From Hoeflea sp. (GTDB taxonomy: Bacteria; Pseudomonadota; Alphaproteobacteria; Rhizobiales; Rhizobiaceae), in assembly GCF_030682515.1 (NCBI RefSeq), contig NZ_JAUXOD010000051.1, forward strand, positions 186,001 to 250,000: a stretch of 64,000 bases of DNA, given 5' to 3'. The position numbers and the translations under genes were made by a program. The notes beneath the pieces are model-generated. The model had not been told where the DNA came from and ran no database searches. It was given only the letters and a program-made list of their open reading frames with translations. Of the stretch, positions 1 to 7,770 are shown one piece after another (position 1 is the stretch's first letter; the number at the start of each line of letters is the position of its first letter).

Positions 1-1466
1 CGGCAGATCATCGGCAGGAGCCAGCGCGGCTCGGCCGATTGCTTGCGGCCGAGCGACAGCGAGAACCAGACGGCGCCCTTGATCGCCACATGTTCGCGCG
101 GCGCGCGCTCGACATAGGTTCCGCCGGCGGCGGCGCCGGGTGCGGAGACCGGGCCGTCGTCGATCAGCTCCTCGGGCGAGGAGCGACCGGCCCGGTGCAG
201 ACGAACGAGCGCTGCGGCCACCTTGTCCGCCCCGTGCCGCTCCAGGAGAGCGGCGACCATGGCGGCCTCGTCCTCGGCAACATCGGCCACGAAGGAGGCG
301 TCGGCCATCAGGCGTTCATCGTCGCGGGCGAGAATTTCATCCGACGAGGGCGGACGCGCCCAGTTGGCGGCGATGCGGGCGTCGGCCAGCAGCCGCTCGG
401 TGCGGCGGCGGGCATTGTAGGGCACAATCAGGGCCGAGACGCCCTTGCGCCCGGCGCGGCCGGTGCGGCCCGACCGGTGCAGCAGGCTTTCGGGGTTCTT
501 CGGCAGATCGGCGTGAATGACGAGCTCGAGATCGGGCAGGTCAAGCCCGCGGGCGGCCACGTCGGTGGCGACGCAGACCTTGGCGCGGCCATCGCGCAGG
601 GCCTGCAGCGCGTGCGTGCGCTCGTTCTGGCTCAGTTCGCCCGACAACGCCACGACCGAAAAGCCGCGGTTGGAGAAGCGCGCGGTGAGATGGTTGACGG
701 TGGCACGGGTGCCGCAGAACACGATGGCGTTCTTGGCGTCATAATAGCGCAGCACGTTGATGACGGCGTTCTCGCGATCATTGGGCGCGACCGACAGGGC
801 GCGGTACTCGATGTCGAGATGCTGCTTCTGGTCACCCGCCGTGGTGACGCGGACGGCCTTGTTCTGATAACGCTTGGCGAGATTGGCGATGCCCGCGGGC
901 ACGGTCGCCGAGAACATCAGGGTGCGGCGCTGGTCGGGCGCTGCATCCAGGATGAACTGCAGATCGTCGCGGAAGCCCAGATCGAGCATCTCGTCGGCTT
1001 CGTCGAGCACCACGGCACGGATGGCCGAGAGATCCAGCGAGCCGCGCTCGATGTGATCGCGCAGCCGGCCGGGCGTGCCGACCACGATATGGGCGCCGCG
1101 CTCGAGCGTGCGCCGCTCGGTCATCATGTTCATGCCGCCCACGCAGGTGGCAATGCGCGCGCCGGCCTCGTCGTAGAGCCAGGCCAGCTCGCGCTCGACC
1201 TGCATGGCGAGTTCGCGCGTCGGCGCGATGGCGATGGCGAGCGGCGCCGCGGCGCGCGGCAGAGTTTCTTCCTCGCCCATCAGCGTCGGCGCCAGCGATA
1301 TGCCAAAGGCCACCGTCTTGCCCGAACCGGTCTGGGCGGAGACCAGAAGGTCGGCATCGCGCAGTTCGGGCGCAAGCACGGCCTCCTGCACCGGAGTGAG
1401 CGTTTCATAGCCGCGTTTTGCCAGAGCCCGGGCTATCGCCGGCTGGATGGTCGCAAGGTCTGTCAT
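1..1466 (-). CDS. DEAD-box ATP-dependent RNA helicase, 3' end outside window
   Basis: The minus strand is open from an ATG at 1466 to the window edge (about 488 codons); the ORF track lists only its antisense shadow because the stop lies outside. The translation starts MTDLATIQPAIARALAKRGY and carries the family motifs in order: Q-motif region (TPVQEAVL), Walker A AQTGSGKT, PTRELA, VLDEADEM (DEAD box), FSAT, and the helicase C motif HRSGRTGRAG. These enzymes unwind short RNA duplexes in ribosome assembly, RNA decay or cold adaptation. A further 100 or more residues follow the helicase core; the C-terminal RNA-binding domain and any basic tail are cut off. The family is certain; which paralogue (DeaD/CsdA, DbpA or RhlE type) is not resolved. 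Confidence 0.93.
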   Translation of the reverse strand, partial: MTDLATIQPAIARALAKRGYETLTPVQEAVLAPELRDADLLVSAQTGSGKTVAFGISLAPTLMGEEETLPRAAAPLAIAIAPTRELAMQVERELAWLYDEAGARIATCVGGMNMMTERRTLERGAHIVVGTPGRLRDHIERGSLDLSAIRAVVLDEADEMLDLGFRDDLQFILDAAPDQRRTLMFSATVPAGIANLAKRYQNKAVRVTTAGDQKQHLDIEYRALSVAPNDRENAVINVLRYYDAKNAIVFCGTRATVNHLTARFSNRGFSVVALSGELSQNERTHALQALRDGRAKVCVATDVAARGLDLPDLELVIHADLPKNPESLLHRSGRTGRAGRKGVSALIVPYNARRRTERLLADARIAANWARPPSSDEILARDDERLMADASFVADVAEDEAAMVAALLERHGADKVAAALVRLHRAGRSSPEELIDDGPVSAPGAAAGGTYVERAPREHVAIKGAVWFSLSLGRKQSAEPRWLLPMIC

Positions 1467-1493
1467 GTCGGATCTTTCGGACTTCGTGTTTGA

Positions 1494-1509
1494 GCCCGCT
1501 CAAGCGGGC
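1494..1509 (-). promoter_or_regulatory. Short hairpin in the helicase 5' leader
   Basis: A perfect 7-bp inverted repeat, gcccgct/agcgggc, with a 2-nt spacer lies 28 bases upstream of the helicase ATG. It could be the 3' part of a bidirectional terminator or a leader structure affecting helicase expression. No U-tract accompanies it. Confidence 0.3.
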
Positions 1510-1592
1510 GCAATGTGCGGGCGCCATGCGCGGGGGATGTCCGGCCACGGCTTTGGGGCTTCATAAAGCACATTTAAGCAATATGAAACGGG

Positions 1593-1615
1593 GCCGGGCA
1601 AGAAAGTTGCCCGGC
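1593..1615 (-). terminator. Candidate terminator of the MFS exporter gene
   Basis: A perfect 9-bp stem (gccgggcaa / ttgcccggc) with a 5-nt loop sits 28 bases past the exporter stop codon. On the minus strand it is followed by only a weak T run (ccccgtttca), so efficiency is uncertain. Confidence 0.5.
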
Positions 1616-1643
1616 AGCCCCGCGTCAAGGCGCTGCCGGCAGC

Positions 1644-3122
1644 CTATCCGGCCGGATCCGCCCCAATCGGCGGCTGGAGGAAGAACACCGCCAGCGCCGT
1701 CAGGCCAAAGGCGAACACCGCATAATACACGGCCGCATCCAGCGCCGCGATGTAGGCCGCCTTGTCGGCAACCGCGCCGTTTGCCGGCATCAGGCGGCTG
1801 AAAAACAGATGTCCCATGATGGCCACGCCCATGGCGCCGCCCACCTGCTGGAAGGACTGCACGCCGCCCGAGGCCGATCCCGCGTCGCGATCGGGCACCT
1901 TGGCGAGCGCCAGCTGAAACAGCGGCGAGACGGCCGCGCCAAGCCCGAGGCCGGCGATCAGCAGGGGCGGCAGGAACAGCATCGTGTCCAGCGCGTCGCC
2001 CAGCCCCCCGACCAGCGCCTGCAGCCACAGCATGGCGCCCGACAGCATGAGCGAGCCGATGAAGATGCGTTCGCGCTGCCGCCTCTGGCCGAGTTTTCCC
2101 GACAGCATCGAGGATAGGAACACGCCGAGCGAAAACGGCACTGTCGTCAGCCCCGATTGCAAGGGCGTCAAGCCGTAGCCGCTCTGCAGGAACACCGCGA
2201 GCACCAGGAAGAAGCCGGGAACGGCGGAGAAGAACAGGCTGGTGACGAATGTTCCGCCCATGAAGCTGACATTGGTCATCAGACCGACCGGCAGCAGTTG
2301 CGGCGCGCCGGCTGCGGCCTGGCGGAACTGCCAGCGGGTGAACAGCCAGGCCGCCGGAGCCGCCGCGATCATCATCGCGAAGGTCCAGACGGGCCAGCCG
2401 AGTTCGCGGCCCTCGATCAGCGGGAACACCACCAGCAGCAGGGCGAGTGCTGCGAGCGCGATGCCGCCGGTGTCGATGCCCACGTCGCGGTTGCCGTCCA
2501 TGACGGGAATGAACCGGAGGCCGGCGACAATGGCGAACAGGCCCACGGGAATATTGACCAGGAAGATCGGCCGCCAGGTCAGCCCCATCAGGTCGGCATC
2601 GATCAGAAGACCGCCGATCAGCGGCCCTGACACGGCGGCCAGGCCCGCCGTCACGCCGAACAGGGCGAAGGCCGCTGCCCGCTCCCTGGGCGGGAAAATC
2701 ACCTGGGCGATGGCCAGCGTCTGCGGCGTCATCATCGCCCCGCCGACGCCCTGCAGCACCCGAGCGGCAATCAGCGTGTTGATGTCCGGCGCCAGGCCGC
2801 ACAGGGTGGAGGCCAGCGTGAAGGCGCCGACGCCCACGAGAAAGATCCTGCGGCGGCCCAACATGTCGCCCAGGCGGCCGAACGGCAGCAGGCCGATGGC
2901 GAAGGCCATGATATAGGCCGCGACCACCCACTCGATCTGGGCGCTGGTGGCGCCCAGGCCCGATTGCAGGCTGGGCAGGGCCACATTGACGATGGTCACG
3001 TCGATCAGGTTCATGAAGCCCGCGATCAGCAGCACCGCCATGGCGATCCAGCGGCGATCATGGTGCTCGTGACGCCCGTCATGCCCATCATGGCCGTCAG
3101 CGGTCTTTGATTCCAGGGTCAT
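1644..3122 (-). CDS. DHA2-family MFS multidrug exporter (EmrB/QacA type)
   Basis: 492 residues, the size expected of 14-helix DHA2 drug:proton antiporters of the inner membrane. Helix 1 carries the family motif IDVTIVNVALP, the loop after helix 2 has the motif A variant GRLGDMLGRRRIF, and helix 5 ends in the antiporter motif C region GPLIGGLL. The cytoplasmic N-terminus is unusually histidine- and aspartate-rich (DGHDGHDGRHEHHD), which could bind metal; that is inference. No membrane-fusion protein (EmrA type) is adjacent, so it probably works alone. The substrate cannot be predicted. Start ATG at 3122; the frame-shifted 456-aa ORF in the track is a shadow. Confidence 0.88.
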   Translation of the reverse strand: MTLESKTADGHDGHDGRHEHHDRRWIAMAVLLIAGFMNLIDVTIVNVALPSLQSGLGATSAQIEWVVAAYIMAFAIGLLPFGRLGDMLGRRRIFLVGVGAFTLASTLCGLAPDINTLIAARVLQGVGGAMMTPQTLAIAQVIFPPRERAAAFALFGVTAGLAAVSGPLIGGLLIDADLMGLTWRPIFLVNIPVGLFAIVAGLRFIPVMDGNRDVGIDTGGIALAALALLLVVFPLIEGRELGWPVWTFAMMIAAAPAAWLFTRWQFRQAAAGAPQLLPVGLMTNVSFMGGTFVTSLFFSAVPGFFLVLAVFLQSGYGLTPLQSGLTTVPFSLGVFLSSMLSGKLGQRRQRERIFIGSLMLSGAMLWLQALVGGLGDALDTMLFLPPLLIAGLGLGAAVSPLFQLALAKVPDRDAGSASGGVQSFQQVGGAMGVAIMGHLFFSRLMPANGAVADKAAYIAALDAAVYYAVFAFGLTALAVFFLQPPIGADPAG

Positions 3123-3297
3123 GCGCGGCTTGGCTCCAAATCAGGCTCACGAAGAGCTAAGGCCTCCTCCGACGCACGGCAAGCTCCGAATGAAAGTCGC
3201 CTGGAGCATCCGCGAGTCGGAACCGCCCGTCGCGCCCAGGTGATGGAAACCCCGACACGAGACCTTCGCCGAGACCCACAGCCGGCGCTGCCCGGAG

Positions 3298-3322
3298 GGA
3301 ACCAAGGCGACACTGCGGCGTT
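3298..3322 (+). promoter_or_regulatory. EcfG-type general stress promoter (GGAAC-N16-CGTT)
   Basis: GGAAC at 3298-3302 and CGTT at 3319-3322 are separated by exactly 16 bases, matching the known alphaproteobacterial EcfG (general stress sigma) consensus GGAAC-N16/17-CGTT. The next gene starts at 3331, 8 bases after the -10 element, so transcription would begin at or next to the start codon. No ribosome binding site is visible, which fits a near-leaderless mRNA. Confidence 0.62.
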
Positions 3323-3330
3323 GATGCGGC

Positions 3331-3636
3331 ATGAAAAAGATCATCATCATCACCGCTTCTGTCCTCGCTTTGGGCGCGGCCTCTATCGCCGCCGGCGCGG
3401 ACGGTGCAACCCCGCTTCCCGCAACCGCGGACATCGCGCTCAACTCCCTTGCGCCGCAGGCCTCGGCGGCAACCACAGTGTCCAGCAGAAGCTCCGGACC
3501 TGTCGGGGGCTCCATGATCGAGCGGGACATCAGGCTGGTGACCACCGGCATCGCCCCGGTCAAGTCCTGTGACGCGGCCAACTGGCCCTACTATCCGGCG
3601 GATTGCCTGAAAAGGATCGAGAGTGCGGGCCTCTAA
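3331..3636 (+). CDS. Small secreted protein with conserved Cys/WPYYP motif
   Basis: 101 residues. The N-terminus MKKIIIITASVLALGAASIAAGADG is a clear Sec signal peptide, so the mature protein of about 75 residues should be periplasmic. The C-terminus has the pattern C-DAANWPYYPAD-C, two cysteines flanking an aromatic/proline motif; I recall similar motifs in small rhizobial secreted proteins of unknown function. The two cysteines may form a disulfide. It stands alone, divergent from the exporter gene, and an EcfG-type promoter ends 8 bases before the ATG, suggesting induction in the general stress response. Function is unknown. Confidence 0.78.
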   Translation: MKKIIIITASVLALGAASIAAGADGATPLPATADIALNSLAPQASAATTVSSRSSGPVGGSMIERDIRLVTTGIAPVKSCDAANWPYYPADCLKRIESAGL

Positions 3637-3764
3637 CCGACTCCTGGCCGCTGATCGGGCTGCGCGGAACCGAAGCCGGGCGAGCCCTGGTGCAGCGCCT
3701 CTCAGATACCCGACCAGACTCTGATCCCTGTTGTCAGCCGCGTCGAATGCTGCTTGTTTGCGCC

Positions 3765-4673
3765 ATGGCCTTCACGATCCGCCAGTTGCAGTATTTCGTC
3801 GCCGTCGCCGCCCAGGGCACTGTCTCGGGGGCGGCGCAGAACCTTTCGATTTCCCAGTCGGCGGTGACCGAGGCGATCAAGGAACTTGAGGGCGACCTTG
3901 GCGTCGAACTGTTCGAGCGGCACTCGCGCGGGCTGGCGATCACCCACAAGGGCCACCAGTTCCTGCGCCACGCCACCAAGATCCTGTCCGACGTCTCCGA
4001 CGCCCGACGCACCTTCTCGGGCGACAAGGAAACCCTCACGGGCACGCTCAACCTGGGCGTGACCTCGCTGGTGGCGGGCTACGTGCTGTCGGACCTGCTG
4101 GCGCGCTACCGCCGCGCCTTCCCCAGCGTCACCGTGTCGGCGATCGAGGACAATGGCGATTATCTCGAACATCTGCTGATCGGCGGCGAACTCGATGTCG
4201 CCGTGATCGTGATCTCGAATTTGCGCAACCGCATGGCGCTGCAGACAGAGATCCTGGAGGTCTCGCCCTACCGGCTGTGGCTGCCGCTCGGCCATCGGCT
4301 GGCATCGGCCGAAAGCATCACCGTTGCCGATGTGGCTGAGGAGCCGGTGATCATGCTGACCATCGACGAGATCGAGGAAAGCACGGCGAAACTCCTGAGC
4401 GCCATCGGGTCGCGGCCGAAGATCGCCTTCAGGACCCGGTCGGTGGAAGCGGTGCGCAGCCTGGTCGCCACCGGCGCCGGGGTGGCGCTGCTGCCGGACC
4501 TTGTCTATCGGCCATGGTCGCTGGAAGGCGACCGAATCGAAAGCCGCGATGTGTCGGGGAGCCTGCCCATGGTCCAGGTGGGCGTTGCCTGGCGGCGCGG
4601 CAGCGAGCTCACGCAAGCTGCGCGCGATTTCATCGGCCTCTCGCAGGCGCAAAGAGCCATCCGCCAGCGCTGA
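3765..4673 (+). CDS. LysR-family transcriptional regulator (CynR/CysB-like fold)
   Basis: 302 residues from the ATG at 3765 (MAFTIRQLQYFVAVAAQGTV). The first 60 residues form the LysR winged helix-turn-helix (AAQNLSISQSAVTEAIKELE), followed by the periplasmic-binding-protein-like effector domain (GTLNLGVTSLVAGYVL onward) that senses a small molecule. The track ORF begins 54 codons earlier, but that extension overlaps no recognisable domain and the helix-turn-helix begins right after this ATG. It lies between the stress gene and arsC, with 124 bases before arsC. Its target is not evident; the dyads upstream of the polyamine operon at 5350-5422 are possible sites, since LysR proteins bind such dyads. 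Confidence 0.88.
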   Translation: MAFTIRQLQYFVAVAAQGTVSGAAQNLSISQSAVTEAIKELEGDLGVELFERHSRGLAITHKGHQFLRHATKILSDVSDARRTFSGDKETLTGTLNLGVTSLVAGYVLSDLLARYRRAFPSVTVSAIEDNGDYLEHLLIGGELDVAVIVISNLRNRMALQTEILEVSPYRLWLPLGHRLASAESITVADVAEEPVIMLTIDEIEESTAKLLSAIGSRPKIAFRTRSVEAVRSLVATGAGVALLPDLVYRPWSLEGDRIESRDVSGSLPMVQVGVAWRRGSELTQAARDFIGLSQAQRAIRQR

Positions 4674-4702
4674 GTTTTTCCGCAGCCGGTGTCTTGTGCT
4701 GT

Positions 4703-4735
4703 CATATAAATCGGATATTCTTGATATATTGATGT
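4703..4735. promoter_or_regulatory. AT-rich imperfect dyad upstream of arsC
   Basis: This stretch is markedly AT-rich against a GC-rich background and contains ATAT-N5-ATAT at 4715-4727 inside a longer imperfect dyad (atcggatat / atatattgat). It lies 63-95 bases before the arsC start and could hold the promoter and an operator. No ArsR gene is nearby, so the binding protein is unknown. Confidence 0.28.
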
Positions 4736-4797
4736 GATAATGGGCGTCGGCCAGCCGGCGATGCCATGACGCGACATTGAGGACAAGCGAGACAATC

Positions 4798-5313
4798 ATG
4801 ACCGACAAGATCTACAACGTGCTGTTTCTGTGCACCGGCAACTCCGCCCGCTCCATCCTCGCGGAAGCCATCATGAACCGGGCTGGACAAGGACGCTTCA
4901 AGGCCTTTTCGGCCGGTTCCCAGCCAAAGGGGGAAGTCCACCCCTACACGCTCGACCTGCTGCGGCAGACCAATTTCGACACCGGCTTCGCCCGCTCGAA
5001 GGACTGGGATGAGTTCGCAAGGCCGGGGGCGCCGGAGCTGGATTTCGTGTTCACCGTCTGCGACAACGCGGCCAATGAAAGCTGCCCGGTCTGGCCGGGG
5101 CAGCCGATGACCGCCCATTGGGGCGTGCCCGACCCGGCTGCCGCCGAGGGAACGGAAGCCGAAAAGCACCTTGCATTTGCAGAGGCTTACAGGATGCTCA
5201 CTTCCAGGATCTCGATCTTTGTCAGCCTGCCGCTCGCGAGCATCGACCGGCTTTCCCTGCAGAAACGGCTCGATGCGATCGGCCAGTCGTCCGACATGGA
5301 CGGCGCGGCCTGA
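4798..5313 (+). CDS. arsC: Arsenate reductase / LMW protein tyrosine phosphatase family
   Basis: 171 residues. The phosphatase P-loop C-X5-R is present as C12-TGNSA-R18, and the redox cysteines of the thioredoxin-linked arsenate reductases are present in VCDNAANESCP (C88 and C96). Reduction of arsenate to arsenite in the cytoplasm through a cysteine cascade is therefore likely. The start is the ATG at 4798; the track's earlier start is a TTG 7 codons upstream, and gaggac just ahead of 4798 can serve as ribosome binding site. No arsR, arsB, acr3 or arsH gene is adjacent, so this is an orphan ars gene, possibly read with other loci elsewhere. Confidence 0.85.
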   Translation: MTDKIYNVLFLCTGNSARSILAEAIMNRAGQGRFKAFSAGSQPKGEVHPYTLDLLRQTNFDTGFARSKDWDEFARPGAPELDFVFTVCDNAANESCPVWPGQPMTAHWGVPDPAAAEGTEAEKHLAFAEAYRMLTSRISIFVSLPLASIDRLSLQKRLDAIGQSSDMDGAA

Positions 5314-5349
5314 CCGCCACGCCGCCGGGAAAGCTGGGCGTCGATTCAC

Positions 5350-5377
5350 TTGGTATCGGTTTTTCCGATAATGCCAA
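5350..5377. promoter_or_regulatory. Interrupted dyad upstream of polyamine operon
   Basis: ttgg-t-atcgg and ccgat-a-(atg)-ccaa face each other around a run of five T. The inner arms tatcgg/ccgata are perfect. It lies about 100 bases before the binding-protein start and may be an operator or a stem-loop. Confidence 0.33.
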
Positions 5378-5400
5378 TCTGATAAAAGTATTTGTGGTCT

Positions 5401-5422
5401 CAAGGTGATCGTATCACTCTTG
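5401..5422. promoter_or_regulatory. Dyad operator candidate before the polyamine operon
   Basis: CAAG-GTGAT-cgt-ATCAC-t-CTTG is an almost perfect 22-bp palindrome 54 bases before the ATG of the binding protein. The compact inner arms GTGAT/ATCAC with a 3-base centre resemble sites of dimeric helix-turn-helix repressors. Either flanking LysR protein (3765 or 11940) or a distant regulator could bind it. Confidence 0.42.
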
Positions 5423-5475
5423 GTCTCCGACGCTGGCCGCCATCTCGGCGGCCGCATCCAGGGGAGCTCAAGCAG

Positions 5476-6642
5476 ATGAAAAAAGTCTTGAATACATGTA
5501 CGGCGATGGCATTGGCGCTTTCGGTCATGGCGCCGGGAATGGCGTCAGCCGAAATGATCACGGAAGTCGGTCCCGGCGAAGGCCAGGTCAATATTGTCGC
5601 CTGGCCGGGCTACATAGAGCGCGGCGAGACCGTGAAGGAATTCGACTGGGTGACCAAGTTCGAGGAGTCCTCGGGCTGCAAGGTCAACGTCAAGACCGCC
5701 AACACATCCGACGAGATGGTGGCGCTGATGAACGAAGGCGGGTTCGACCTGGTCACCGCTTCGGGCGACGCCTCACTCCGGCTGATCGCCGGCAAGCGCG
5801 TGCAGCCGGTCAATGTCGACCTGGTTCCGAGCTGGCCTGAGGTGGACGACCGCCTGAAGAACGCTCCCTGGCACACGGTCGACGGCGTGCATTACGGGAT
5901 TCCCTACATGTGGGGCCCGAACGTACTGATGTACAACACCGAAACCTTCAAGGACGCTGCGCCAACATCGTGGAACGTCGTGTTCGAGGAAATGGATCTG
6001 CCGGACGGCAAGACCAACAAGGGCCGCGTGCAGGCCTATGATGGACCGATCCACATCGCCGACGCCGCGCTCTATCTGATGACGCACAAGCCCGAGCTCG
6101 GCATCAAGAGCCCCTATGAACTCAATGAAGCCCAGTACAAGGAAGCGCTCGATCTGCTGCGCGTGCAGCGGACTCTGGTCGGCCGCTACTGGCACGACGC
6201 CTTCATCCAGATCGACGACTTCAAGAACGAAGGCGTTGTAGCGTCTGGAACCTGGCCGTTCCAGGTCAATCTGCTCAAGGGCGACAACCAGCCTGTGGCC
6301 TCGGTGTTTCCGGAAGAAGGCGTGACAGGCTGGGCCGACACCACCATGATGCATGTCGATGCGGCCAATCCGAACTGCTCCTACATGTGGATGGAACACA
6401 CGCTGTCATCCAACCTGCCGAGCGACCTCGGCGTCTGGTTCGGCGCCAATCCGCCGGTCCCCGCCGCCTGCACGGACGGACGCGGCATGATGACAGCGGA
6501 AACCTGCACCAACAACGGCTTCGACAATTTCGAGAAGGTCCGCTTTTGGACCACGCCCGTGACCCAGTGCGAAAGCCAGGGTGAGTGCGTGCCCTACTAT
6601 CGCTGGGTCTCGGACTATATCGGCGTCATCGGCGGACGTTGA
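5476..6642 (+). CDS. ABC transporter periplasmic binding protein, YdcS/PotD-like (polyamine type)
   Basis: 388 residues with signal peptide MKKVLNTCTAMALALSVMAPGMASA. The mature part has the extracellular-solute-binding family 1 fold (VNIVAWPGYIERG, YGIPYMWGPNVLMYNTE), as in PotD and YdcS, which bind spermidine or putrescine. Six cysteines (SGC, PNC, AAC, ETC, QC, EC) suggest periplasmic disulfides. The start is ATG 5476, with ggggag 15 to 10 bases upstream; the track's 28-codon extension is not signal-like. It is first in an operon whose order (binding protein, ATPase, two permeases, aldehyde dehydrogenase) matches E. coli ydcSTUVW, so putrescine or a related diamine is the likely substrate. 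Confidence 0.87.
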   Translation: MKKVLNTCTAMALALSVMAPGMASAEMITEVGPGEGQVNIVAWPGYIERGETVKEFDWVTKFEESSGCKVNVKTANTSDEMVALMNEGGFDLVTASGDASLRLIAGKRVQPVNVDLVPSWPEVDDRLKNAPWHTVDGVHYGIPYMWGPNVLMYNTETFKDAAPTSWNVVFEEMDLPDGKTNKGRVQAYDGPIHIADAALYLMTHKPELGIKSPYELNEAQYKEALDLLRVQRTLVGRYWHDAFIQIDDFKNEGVVASGTWPFQVNLLKGDNQPVASVFPEEGVTGWADTTMMHVDAANPNCSYMWMEHTLSSNLPSDLGVWFGANPPVPAACTDGRGMMTAETCTNNGFDNFEKVRFWTTPVTQCESQGECVPYYRWVSDYIGVIGGR

Positions 6643-6668
6643 TCCGGACGATCGGCCTCACCGAGCCA

Positions 6669-6696
6669 CCTCCCTCCCCGCGTCCGGGGAGGGAGG
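6669..6696 (+). terminator. Strong intercistronic hairpin after the binding-protein gene
   Basis: A perfect 12-bp stem (cctccctccccg / cggggagggagg) with a 4-nt loop lies 27 bases after the binding-protein stop and 85 bases before the ATPase start. There is no U-tract, so it is more likely an attenuating or 3'-protecting hairpin that keeps binding-protein mRNA in excess over the membrane genes. Confidence 0.62.
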
Positions 6697-6780
6697 CCTC
6701 GCGCCACCCTGCTATGATGATCTTTGCTCCCTTGGACCGGTGCCTGTAACAGGGCGCTTCTGGACTGATCTGGATTTCCC

Positions 6781-7770
6781 ATGCCGCACGCCGTCACATT
6801 CCAAAAAGTTTCCCGACATTTCGGGAACGTCCGTGCCGTCGACGCGGTCGACCTCGAAGTCGAGGTGGGCGAATTCTTCGCCATGCTCGGACCGTCCGGA
6901 TCGGGCAAGACCACCTGCCTCCGGCTGATCGCCGGCTTCGAGCAGCCAACCGCGGGACATATCGAGATTTTCGGGGAGACTGCGGAAGGCGTGCCGCCCT
7001 ACCGGCGCAACGTCAACACGGTGTTCCAGGACTACGCTCTGTTTCCGCATCTCAATGTGGCGGACAATGTGGCCTACGGGCAGATGATCCGCGGCGTGGC
7101 CAAGGCCGAGCGCCTGCGGGACGCCGAGGCCGCGCTCGAGATGGTTAAGCTGCCGGGCTACGGATCGCGCAAGCCCGGACAGCTTTCGGGCGGCCAGCGG
7201 CAGCGCGTGGCGCTGGCCCGCGCGCTCGTCAACAAACCCAAGGTGCTGCTGCTCGACGAACCGCTCGGCGCTCTCGACCTCAAGCTGCGCGAGCAGATGC
7301 AGGAAGAACTCAAGGCGCTGCAACGGGCGCTCGGCATCACCTTTGTCTTCGTCACCCATGACCAGGGCGAGGCCCTGTCGATGGCCGACCGGATCGCGGT
7401 GTTCGATCACGGCAAAATCATGCAGACCGGCACGCCCGAGGAGATCTACCGCCGTCCGAAGACCCGTTTCGTGGCGGATTTCGTCGGCTCCTCCAACGTT
7501 CTCTCCCCGGACTTAACCCGGCGGCTGGGCGGGCCGGCCGAATGGGCGAGCCTCCGTCCCGAGGATATCCGTCTTGGCGGCGAAGCCCGGCACGAAGCCC
7601 AGGTCACGAGCCTTAGCTTCCTTGGCAGCGCCACACGCGTCACGCTGGATCTGGCCGGTGAGAAGCTCACCGTGCTTTTGCCGGCAGGAACCGACGTGCC
7701 TGCGCAGGGAGCAAGCGTCCGCTTCTCCTGGGACCCGTCGGCGCTGCACCTGATGGGACCCCAGGCATGA
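6781..7770 (+). CDS. ABC transporter ATP-binding protein, PotA/YdcT-like
   Basis: 329 residues. Walker A is GPSGSGKTT, the Q-loop is VFQDYALFPH, the signature is LSGGQRQRVALARAL, Walker B is LLLDEPLGALD, and the switch histidine lies in FVTHDQGEA. The last 80 or so residues form the TOBE-type domain seen in PotA-like ATPases (SLRPEDIRLGG, GSATRVTLDL). It powers import from the cytoplasmic face through the two permeases encoded next. Its stop overlaps the first permease start by four bases (ATGA), indicating translational coupling. Confidence 0.92.
   Translation: MPHAVTFQKVSRHFGNVRAVDAVDLEVEVGEFFAMLGPSGSGKTTCLRLIAGFEQPTAGHIEIFGETAEGVPPYRRNVNTVFQDYALFPHLNVADNVAYGQMIRGVAKAERLRDAEAALEMVKLPGYGSRKPGQLSGGQRQRVALARALVNKPKVLLLDEPLGALDLKLREQMQEELKALQRALGITFVFVTHDQGEALSMADRIAVFDHGKIMQTGTPEEIYRRPKTRFVADFVGSSNVLSPDLTRRLGGPAEWASLRPEDIRLGGEARHEAQVTSLSFLGSATRVTLDLAGEKLTVLLPAGTDVPAQGASVRFSWDPSALHLMGPQA

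Noticed and set aside
39-1493. 484-aa plus-strand ORF
   Set aside because: It is the antisense shadow of the DEAD-box helicase, whose motifs are complete on the minus strand; the shadow has no recognisable domain.
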